From contig OY282558.1 of the NCBI GenBank assembly GCA_958295665.1, positions 68,188,789 through 68,252,788 of the forward strand: a stretch of 64,000 bases of DNA, in the 5' to 3' direction. This stretch comes from Tipula vernalis (taxonomy: Eukaryota; Arthropoda; Insecta; Diptera; Tipulidae). A program made the translations under genes and the position numbers. Shown in pieces: positions 58,101-64,000 of this stretch (position 1 is its first letter; each line of letters opens with the position of its first letter). A model generated the notes under the pieces. The model was given only the letters and a program-made list of their open reading frames with translations. It was not told the origin of the DNA and did no database searches.

Positions 58101-60427
58101 AAATATGATTAGTAATTAAGGAATTTTGGAAAACAAAAAAAAAAAAATTTTTTTTTTTAATGTAAAATAATATTATATAATTTTGAAAGCCAATCCTTTC
58201 AAGGGGGCCGATATGTTAAGTTGTTATGTTTGTTACGTAATGTAATTCCATATATAAAGTAGTTCTATGATCTCTTTTGTCATCATTTGTCAATGCTATG
58301 TATGCTCTTATATACTTACGTTTATATACACATTCCTTTTGTCTACAAGTTCAATCGTCTGTTTTTCGGTTTTTCCTTTGTCAATCATATTTTAATTCTG
58401 TATGTAGTTAGGTACAAAATTATTTTTCGAAAAATAAGCATGGGAGAGTATACATAGATTGATACTGCGGAGATGTAAATTTAACATTTGGAAATTAAAA
58501 ATAAATTAAATACAGTCCACTCATTTTTATTGTTTTAATTTGGTGAACCAGAATCAAGAAAATCGATCGATTATTATCGTGTGCTTAACATTTGACTACT
58601 TTATATATGGAATTACATTACGTAACAAACATAACAACTTAACAAAGTGTTTACAACATATTAAAATCTATATTTTTTAAAATCCAGTTTATTACTCTAA
58701 ACAAGAATTTCGATAGTAAAAAATTACGTGATTGAATCCATAAACAAGACAACATAAAACTGGGATTGCCTTAAAAAAAACAAATCTTCATTGAAAATTG
58801 ATTATTGCGCGTCCCATATTTGGAATGTTATTTTTCGTTAAAATAAGTCTTGTAATAAATAATAAATTCATTTCAAACTTTGTTGAAAGTCGAAACTGTG
58901 TCAAAGTATAGAAGTAGTCAGTATTGAAATTCAGTTTAAATTTCTGTGGTTTAAGTACGGTTTAAATTTAAATGCTTTAAATTTATTATTCCATCTTATG
59001 AAGAGAAACCCGAAAGTTTGAAACGTTGATTCAGTTAGATTATTATTTGTTGGAAAGAAATTGTGTAAAATATAATTCTTGCTCGATTTTGCCAAAGTAG
59101 GCTAGCCTTGAGATCTGTCAATCAGAGGACTCAGCCGTTAAACTGTTTTTCCTCTAAAGAGGTTTATTTTATGCTACAAATTCTTAAATTCTTATTTTTT
59201 AGAACTTGCCAAGATTTTCATTATTATGAAATTAGTTAGTACATTATTATTAATTAATTAAACACGTTTATTTGTTTTTTTTCTATTTAGTTGTAATGAT
59301 GAGCTATAATTGTACTGATTGGCATATCATAGTGTGATAACAATTACGCATTCCGGGGTTGACATTTCATTCCAATTACAAATTATAGTTCATATTATCA
59401 TTTCTATATTTACCGATTATTAAATTATTTATTCATGATTAAAATATGTTTAGCTACTTGTGATTTAGTTCGGAGAACTTTATTAACTCAATAATAGTTT
59501 TTATAAAATTTTGTTCTGATGGAATTACAAATTAATGATTGTACATAAAAGCAACAAATTTATTTAATACTAATACTTTTTTTTATTTTCATTCTAGATA
59601 TATGGCAACGTCCCGAGAGCCGTCCCCTGCCCGATGATGATACCATCTTGCTACGCTTTGAAATACCCTATGCTCGTATATTACCGCCACCAACCGAAAA
59701 TTCTTCCAATTCTATAAAAAAGTATGTCGTCTACGATGTAAGCATACGTCAAGATACGTCCATAGCCGATCCAAATCCAACGATAATTGAACGTCGGTAC
59801 ACACAATTTCTTAGTTTATATGATAATTTAAGACGTGATTTTTCTAATGTAATGCAAAGTGTTGTATTCCCCAAAAAAGTACTAGTGGGTAATTTTTCTA
59901 CCGACTTAATTGCTGAGCGCAGTGCAATGTTTGAGAAATTTTTAGATTATATTGTAACAGTGTCTGTATTACGTGATTCACATCATTTCTTAGAATTTTT
60001 ACAGGGTGAAGAATTAGCTCGATCATGTCAATTATTAGATGAACGTCGTAATGAACAAGCGGTACCTATACTAGAAAATTGCTTCCGTTTATTGAACAAA
60101 ATCTATTTGGATCGGTCAAAATGTGTATTACTATTATTGTGTCGGCTTGTTGCTGCTTGCACAACATCACCGGTTCCACATCCATTGGCTGAAAAATATT
60201 CGGAGCTAGCGTTGAGACGCTACGAGGGTGTATCAGATGCTGATTTACTAGTTTTGTATATTCCATTATTGCAGGCGTGTAGTCATCTATGGTGGCAACG
60301 TGGACGTGATAATCAATTGTTGCAAGAACGTTTAAAAAATATGACAACTCGTGGTATGAAAGTGAAAAACGGGCCAACGTTAACGCAGGCAATTCACGAT
60401 TTAGATCCCAGAGCTGAAACAACGTAG
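49122..60427 (+). CDS. Snx21: Sorting nexin 20/21-like PX-domain protein
   Basis: Two coding exons are secure: 49122-49250 (acceptor TTAACAG, donor GTATTT) and 59598-60427 (acceptor ATTCTAG). They join in phase at a D codon, giving TVKDIWQRPESRPLP. The start lies further upstream and is uncertain. Exon 1 of the pair is acidic and disordered (NPIDDVDSPVDDLDSG). The large exon holds a PX domain: YVVYDVSIRQD, the phosphoinositide-binding RRYTQF, FPKK and AERSAMFEKFLDYI. A helical C-terminal domain like the PXB domain of SNX20/21 follows (QAVPILENCFRLLN, HPLAEKYSELALRRYE, LLVLYIPLLQACSHLW). Such proteins bind endosomal phosphoinositides. The roughly 10.3-kb intron carries a fold-back element and a sense-oriented Bel/Pao insertion. 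Confidence 0.85.
49251..49821. other. Intron sequence, 5' part
   Basis: AT-rich intron with no further exon seen. GCATAAGTCGAGTTATG near 49792 is inverted at about 50177, framing the hairpin below. Confidence 0.5.
49822..50039. mobile_element. Fold-back element in the sorting nexin intron
   Basis: Arms 49822-49889 and 49972-50039 are inverted copies matching at 67 of 68 positions, starting TATAGTAAACTTCTCGGGGG. An 82-base AT-only centre separates them. An outer inverted pair (ATAAGTCGAGTTAT and its near-complement at about 50178-50192) suggests a larger element, about 49792-50193. Confidence 0.75.
50040..51954. other. Intron sequence, no recognised feature
   Basis: AT-rich intron sequence up to the Bel/Pao target duplication AAGTG at 51955-51959. 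A CAACCACAAACAACC/GGTTGTTTG-type small hairpin around TTGCCGGAATATTAC lies near 50,070-50,130. No coding signal. Confidence 0.45.
51960..52336 (+). repeat. Bel/Pao 5' LTR
   Basis: 377 bases with 7-base inverted ends TGTTAAG/CTTAACA. Contains a TATATAAAG promoter-like word near its start and an AATAAATTAAATA polyadenylation-like region. Confidence 0.95.
52339..52360 (+). promoter_or_regulatory. Probable primer-binding site, tRNA-Tyr-like
   Basis: TGGTCC, two bases after the LTR, followed by CGAGCCGGATTT, resembles the complement of the insect tRNA-Tyr 3' end with an altered spacer. The assignment is tentative. Confidence 0.45.
52361..52860 (+). other. Bel/Pao untranslated leader
   Basis: A 500-base non-coding leader between the primer site and the gag-pol ATG. 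It contains two AAGCAGATCAACTGTAA-type repeats near 52,660-52,715. Confidence 0.5.
52861..57858 (+). CDS. Bel/Pao Gag-Pol polyprotein, single late frameshift
   Basis: ATG 52861 opens 1,665 codons. In order: a Gag domain of DUF1759 type (residues ~105-280, IPYFDGNPIEW); Cys/His knuckles (~318-385, CSLCKGPHFS, CTNCLNYSHNVKDC); an aspartic protease (~455-475, CLLDSGSHSNLIS); reverse transcriptase (~700-950, TADICKMYRQI, YIDD near 866); RNase H (~1035, HGFADASEVAYG); an integrase zinc domain (CINCFR); and the integrase core with VDLCGPF (~1420), WSDNATNF (~1484) and GGLWESAIK (~1540), so all three acidic residues are present. After residue ~1630 the frame leaves the conserved tail, which continues in the next frame. 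The cause appears to be one missing T in the TTTT run near 57,756. The polyprotein is otherwise uninterrupted and there is no envelope gene. Confidence 0.93.
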   Translation: MVKVEEKIISVYNKIKFYNKRIKTLYKALGDKDGAEIRLADINKIKGDFDACIEFLIENIKEEDFDDLDASITEFESYCTPLIVDLKSQLPKISTERKIEPKINLPDISIPYFDGNPIEWIAFRDTFISIVHNNPKLDNIIKFTYLLSKLKGDAKAVIGHITLTSEGYIKAWDDLKRRFDNVRVIIDKHVDSLFNLKTVSNNNAKNLREIINQAISHTSSLEACGQKVEGLAEQMLVNLIWKKLDYSLRKDWEDQLKADELPKWSSLLNYLENRCRVLESLGSQKPVKAPYQERLKSSTSNTFVSTDNNQKYSNNQRRCSLCKGPHFSLTICPQFLKRSISDRFLVLKNLNKCTNCLNYSHNVKDCHHNGCGFCNLKHHTLLHYTKDQTKSNETPSSSKSLTSNHSASTSSDVASSNKSTVVPLVESNVYFINNSKSVILSTAVALIKDNNGYHEVRCLLDSGSHSNLISKDYIEKHNFDVHKIKGIQIFGLNSNSTNVCEKLQTKIKSCHNNFEVELEFLVVPKISNSLPSQSFTIENWHIPKGITLADPKFNESNPIDMIIGAELFLELFLKNKYTFDDHSPTFQETVFGYIVSGKCQQINDSRYNFCLSLPPLDELIKRFWELESYAPRQFLSNEEQLCEKHFKNTFSRDSKGRYTVKLPLNEKIKFLGSSKDQALKRFKYLENKFIANPSFKVEYSNFIKEYIELGHMKLALECNETNYCSYFMPHHAVIKPSSSTTKLRVVFDASAKSSTNISLNDALRVGPTLQQNIFDIILRFRKYTYVVTADICKMYRQINVALDQLPLQSILWRFNPDDKLETYHLTTVTYGTASAPYLATRVLKQLAIDERDNFPIAASILENDFYIDDVLTGANDLNELFKIYNDLSKLCEAGGFALRKWTSNSHELLSKIPKEHREINSYNFIDNDPIKTLGLIYYPNSDSFTFNVQPMEGSKGLTKRMVISDIAKLYDPLGLLAPVIMTSKIFIQTLWKAKLEWDEPLPSQLSSSWELFRSTLSEINKIKLNRCIAERHSKLELHGFADASEVAYGACIYMKSINSTGNISVQLLCSKSRVAPLKTLSLPRLELCAALLLARLINKVNIALQTDVQRICLWSDSTITLSWIETSPHKLKTFIANRVNEIQELTNNFVWSHVNSLNNPADFVSRGVLPSTLNNLDLWWKPPFLFLDDDTDRQNIPSIHEFETDVSELKIENLAMVSLIAPDLNVVIEKYSNFNTLVRVIAYCRRIFKIRSKENVYRSMELSSEELNESLTIIIKCVQQVFSADINQLLHKNHVSPRSKLLSLNPFLDNNNILRVGGRLKNTSVSYDTKHQILLPAKHHFTEMIFRTEHVKNMHAPPQLLLSIVRQKYWPIDGKNCAKKIVRRCINCFRVNPKIQSQMMGSLPTERTTPAPPFNVVGVDLCGPFNIKTKRIRNSPTYKAYVACFVCFITKAIHLEIISDLTSQSFLACLKRFIFRRGKCKTIWSDNATNFVGCSNELKLLHNLFQNELSFSDIKNYCDVVEIEWKFIPPRSPNFGGLWESAIKCFKGHLRRTTLATSFTYEEFNTLIIQIEGIMNSRPLTPMSTDPNDPEPLTPSHFLIGRPITAPAEPSYIDIPDNRLDYFKNITNLHSCFGRDSQKNIFIIYNNEISGNRNNRILRLTILSW
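57753..58016 (+). pseudogene. Bel/Pao integrase C-terminal tail in shifted frame
   Basis: This frame (FWKRFSKEYLHNLQQRNKW, VDDIVMVVNENLPTNTW, GRIVETFSG) is the DUF5641-type tail that ends Bel/Pao integrases. It overlaps the end of the main frame and would continue it after a one-base change. Stop TAA at 58014-58016. Confidence 0.85.
58201..58213 (+). promoter_or_regulatory. Bel/Pao polypurine tract
   Basis: AAGGGGGCCGATA immediately precedes the 3' LTR. A purine-rich run there primes plus-strand DNA synthesis. Confidence 0.7.
58214..58590 (+). repeat. Bel/Pao 3' LTR
   Basis: Full 377-base copy, apparently identical to 51960-52336. Confidence 0.95.
58595..58644 (-). repeat. Inverted copy of the LTR's first 50 bases
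   Basis: From ACTACTTTATATATGG to AACAACTTAACA, this is the exact reverse complement of LTR positions 1-50. It is separated from the 3' LTR by TTTG, the same four bases that follow the 5' LTR, and is followed directly by the AAGTG duplication. Confidence 0.95.
58650..59597. other. Intron sequence, 3' part
   Basis: AT-rich intron remainder up to acceptor TTTCATTCTAG. No exon or element was recognised. Confidence 0.5.
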
Positions 60428-60820
60428 TGCCTACAATATATTGATACTTATTTTATATACATTTTTTTTTTGTGTTTTTAGCGTATTTATTGTTTCATTG
60501 TGTCAATAACAAATTACATCGCGGCTTTTTAACGAAGATATTGTTTTTAAATCTTCAAATCTGTATTCTGTAACATTTTTTTCATACTCAAACTAATCTT
60601 CTGATGATATTATTTTATAGGTTGATGTTAGTTTTTAATTTAATTTTACTTTGTTAATAATTTTAAAATCACAAATGTTGTAAGCTTCCATAGTAAAGAA
60701 CAATTTTTTAATAAATTTGTTCCAGAAAATTTTATAATGTTGTTTTATTTATATGTTTGAGTTCGTAATGTTAAATTTGAGTTTCCTCAACTAACAAGTT
60801 AATCTTATTTAGGGAGTGTT
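60428..60820. other. 3' flank of the sorting nexin gene
   Basis: Probable 3' untranslated region and downstream sequence, with AATAAA-like words near 60,710. No other gene. Confidence 0.4.
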
Positions 60821-60887
60821 GGTATGTGGCGCAGTGGCAGAGCTTGTCATTATAAGGCGAGAATTTTTGATTTTTCCCTTGTAAATA
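60821..60887 (+). ncRNA. tRNA-like sequence, possible SINE head
   Basis: TGGCGCAGTGG (60827-60837) fits the tRNA A-box/D-arm pattern and AGAGC follows as expected for a D-arm. The B-box position reads only TTTTTGATTTTTCCC, a degraded match. It may be a decayed tRNA-derived SINE or chance. Confidence 0.3.
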
Positions 60888-63800
60888 TGTTGGGTGTTTA
60901 TAAAATAAAAAAGTTGTTTTAGGTAAACATAATATTTCATTCTTTACTGAAGAAAATTGTTTATTTGTAAAAAAAATAAATATGTGCTTTATAGCTCCAA
61001 AACCGATAGTAAATCAAACCAATAAAACATGTACAACTACCAGTTTGTAACGGCGGGTGCAAGGCATAATTTGCTTTGCTTGAAAGAAAGAGGCTGTTTT
61101 GAAAAGAAAGGCCCGAGAAGGTGCTTATCCACAATAGAATAAGAGACCGTTTCAGTATATTAGATGAGGGTCTTTTTAAATTGTTTTTGGTATACGACAA
61201 GATTATTAAAATTTTAAATCGTAATTCAACTGTAAGGTTAGTTGTTAAGCCGAAACTGATAAATTGAAAGTAGTTAGTCCAACTAAAGAGTTTAACTTGC
61301 GATTATGGTGAGTTTAACATCTTTTCACACTTGTTATCAATGTAAACTTCGCCGAATGTATTAACATCGAGAAATACCGCTGAGACTACAGGTATTAGCT
61401 TAACGACATTTCTAAACATGACGTCTCAAATAAAAAACTGCAATATTAAGATTCAGTTAAGTATATTTGAAAAAACAGGTTGATATTCACTTAAAAGTAG
61501 AGGGAACTGTAGAAAATTTTGAAATGAATCCGAGGCTGGGTGTAGAAGAAACAATCAACCCTTTAAATGATGTGTAGTTAGTGTTTAGTCGGAGAAAGGG
61601 TACTAAACAATTATTTGCGTGTTTTATTTCAACAAACATATCTGAGAGAGTTCAGTGTTATTCAATAAATTTTTCGAAAGGAGGCATTTTGCTCTCGAGT
61701 ACTGTAATAATTTTACCACTAAATACTGACCGACCTCTTCAAACTAAAATAATTTTTCTGTATTATTTTTGTACTATTTTCGATGCCTTATTTGCAGTTC
61801 ATACGATCTGGCAAGAATCAGAACTATTTATATAAAGAGATTCACTTTTACTAAATATACTTTACAGATTGTACAGAATTCGGACACTGGATGTTCCGTG
61901 GTTCGTTTTTCGCCTCAACACCGTTAATCAAATACTAAAAAATCGATCTTACTGAATAGAGAGGCCAGTTTACAGTTCGGAGCAAACCGAATAGCAAATT
62001 TCATAATACCAAACTACGAAACTCTAGTAAATTGCATTCACTCCAGATTGTAAAATAATTCACCATTGCTAGAACTAGAGGAATGTATCATGTTTAAATC
62101 AATTAAATCAAATGAGAATTTCAGTTTCATTGACTACGCTTATGGGCAAACTTGTTTTTCCATTTTAATAAATTTAATTGTTATAGTTTGTGGTTTCTCG
62201 TCGTGCGACAACAAGCGATGTAGTGTCTTCACATCAGTAATATAATGAATGTACCTTGGATACTTTAACAAAAATATCATTTTCATAAAGTAAAAGCTCT
62301 GAATAAAGAAACCGATCGCAACATATTGTTGTATTGTAACCATACGACTAAGTAGATAAACTACAAAATAAACTAAAACTATTAAAGGTGTCAATCATTG
62401 TGGCTTTAGTCTTACACGCCAAATACGAATTTCCCACACTATATCAAAAATGCGATGTCATCTTCAAGGCAGTTAATTTTTCAAGTTCATCAAATTATGT
62501 CGCTTTAATTGTAATAATGAACAATTACTTTTTGGATATGCCTAATCAAGGTTGTTCTATAACCCTTTCAAGACCGAAAAATAATTCTTGATTTGCAAAA
62601 ATCAACCTTGTAAAGATTACATTTCTTTATTCATAAAATGGATAAAAAAATCAAATCAAAGTATTACAATATTTTACGTTGAGATTTTTTACAAAAATTT
62701 TCATATTTTTTTGTTTGGTCGATGAGACAATGTCCAAAGTACAAAATATTCTTCCCGGCATTCACATCTCGGTTTCAGGTGATACCACATTTTTGGCAAA
62801 ACTGATATATATGCAGAGATTTTTATGTAACGTGCTCGTGATGACATCCAGCACAAAGTTCTGTGGTCCTCTAAACTCGCCAATTTCCAAAACATCGCCA
62901 AATTACTTTAGGGCATTGAGAAATTTTGGTTGTGTGGTCCGTACAAAGTCTTTGATTGGAGAATTTGAGGCAATTTTCGTTGATCTAATGACTACTACTG
63001 TCTTCCACCGTAAAAAACGCATAGGCGCTTTATTCGGGAGTAGCTGAAAATATGAACATTTTGAAAATGAAGGAAAAAAATCAAATAAAACGCCCATTTA
63101 AATAAAACGCCTAAGCGCTGTATTTGGAAATTCGAATACCACTAAGAAAATAAAAATAAATTTTCAACGTAAATATCATGTTGTTTTCGTAAAACAAGGA
63201 GTATAAGGTACCGCCCGAAAGGAAAGATTCGTACCCATTAAAAAAACCTACATGTGTAGCTTTGATATACCATAGTAATCAATATCGTATAATATTTGAG
63301 TGAATGATCAAAGCTAGGGTACGAAGCATTTCTTTATCCGATAGAGCACATGATCCACTCGTCAATAAAACTATTAGATTTTTGAAACCCAATATTTATA
63401 ATAAAATCATGTTATTTGTGTATTGGGGACACAAAATATAATGGATAACACATTGCACAAAATATAAACCGAAATAGCTAATTGTATCATTGCCATTGCT
63501 AGCTGCTTCCGTTAGCAACTTGTAGGTAAGGAAAGGGATCAATTCTCTAATTCATTCAATGAAAAATTAAATATGTGTTCTGTGGGCCGATTCTTGATCC
63601 CTCGATTCCATTGACCGTCGAATTATTTTCAAACTTAAAAAATTTAGTGATTAACCGAACTTGCCTTGTAAAAATTTAGAATTTTACAAATTAAATTTCA
63701 TTAAGAGCCGAGTAAAAACGTTTTACTTACAGTTAAGAATATCTGAGCTATTACGTTTAAAATTTGTACTTGTAAGCCTGCGAACTGTAATGAAGAAGTG

Positions 63801-64000
63801 AAAGTCTGAATATGTTATTTGCTTTTCGTTGGTAAGCCTCTAAATTGTCTGCGGTCAAGATTAAAATTCTAAATACTTTTAAAATAAATAAAAGAACCTA
63901 TGGCTTAGAGGCCGGAATCGGGCTTATCGCTTCTCAACTGGTACCTTCCGAACCGTACTTATAAAGTTTTGTTGAATGTAGAGGTGGTCAGCCCGACGAA
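60888..64000. other. Intergenic, no gene recognised
   Basis: AT-rich. The longest frame, 62679-63047 (122 codons), lacks known motifs and overlaps equally open minus-strand frames, so it is not called. Two ATAAAACGCC words near 63,087 and 63,104 and an inverted GGCGCTTTAT near 63,025 hint at a small repeat. Confidence 0.4.

Larger units (their letters stand above)
51960..58644 (+). mobile_element. Bel/Pao LTR retrotransposon with aberrant right end
   Basis: LTRs of 377 bases at 51960-52336 and 58214-58590, TGTTAAG...CTTAACA, show no difference when read side by side. After the 3' LTR come TTTG and then 50 bases that are the reverse complement of the first 50 LTR bases (58595-58644). The perfect target duplication AAGTG is at 51955-51959 and 58645-58649, so it lies outside this extra piece. 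The interior has one long gag-pol frame, broken once near its end. It is inserted in sense orientation in the sorting nexin intron and is evidently very recent. Confidence 0.95.

Noticed and set aside
62679..63047. 122-codon plus-strand frame
   Set aside because: No motif or splice context was seen. Overlapping minus-strand frames are equally open, so chance is sufficient.

Overview
The window is nuclear DNA from an insect, most likely a dipteran (inference). It is AT-rich with small phase-interrupted introns, several families of LTR and non-LTR retrotransposons, and four recognisable animal genes plus a Rab-like GTPase. No bacterial-type operon, CRISPR array or rRNA gene was seen.

Layout. 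1-2.7 kb: 5' portion of a minus-strand non-LTR element with open reading frames (PHD-finger ORF1, endonuclease part of ORF2). 2.9-10.2 kb: non-coding repeats, including a striking 129/159/159-bp higher-order tandem array between two copies of a (GTCT)n-containing module. 10.5-10.8 kb: a possible TATA promoter and a tiny first exon. 12.5-13.2 kb: a TIR element. 13.6-19.0 kb: a decayed GC-rich LINE (R1/LOA/I-like) ending in CCTAA repeats, directly abutting a decayed Ty3/gypsy element (to 23.2 kb). 23.5-24.2 kb: LINE remnant. 25.07-29.56 kb: a second Ty3/gypsy element with a perfect 5-bp target duplication. 29.6-30.4 kb: LINE and copia scraps.

31.7-35.3 kb is a compact minus-strand gene island: RpL34, the Qb-SNARE Vti1a, and a Rab-like GTPase with an altered switch II. 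35.3-43.4 kb is AT-rich and holds fold-back elements, a 5'-truncated I-like LINE with a 14-bp target duplication, and a TA-flanked TIR element. 43.9-45.5 kb: the four-exon mitochondrial cysteine desulfurase gene Nfs1. 47-48.6 kb: nested repeats. 48.7-60.4 kb: a sorting nexin 20/21-like gene whose roughly 10.3-kb intron contains a fold-back element and a very young, nearly intact Bel/Pao retrotransposon (51,960-58,644). The rest to 64 kb is non-coding except for a tRNA-like scrap.

The most unusual object is the right end of the Bel/Pao insertion. After a full 3' LTR come four bases matching the start of the leader, then 50 bases that are an inverted copy of the LTR's own 5' end, and only then the matching 5-bp target duplication. 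The integrated DNA therefore carried the same LTR terminus, inverted, at both ends. The cellular genes are unrelated housekeeping genes (ribosome, iron-sulfur assembly, vesicle fusion and endosomal sorting); no joint pathway is implied.
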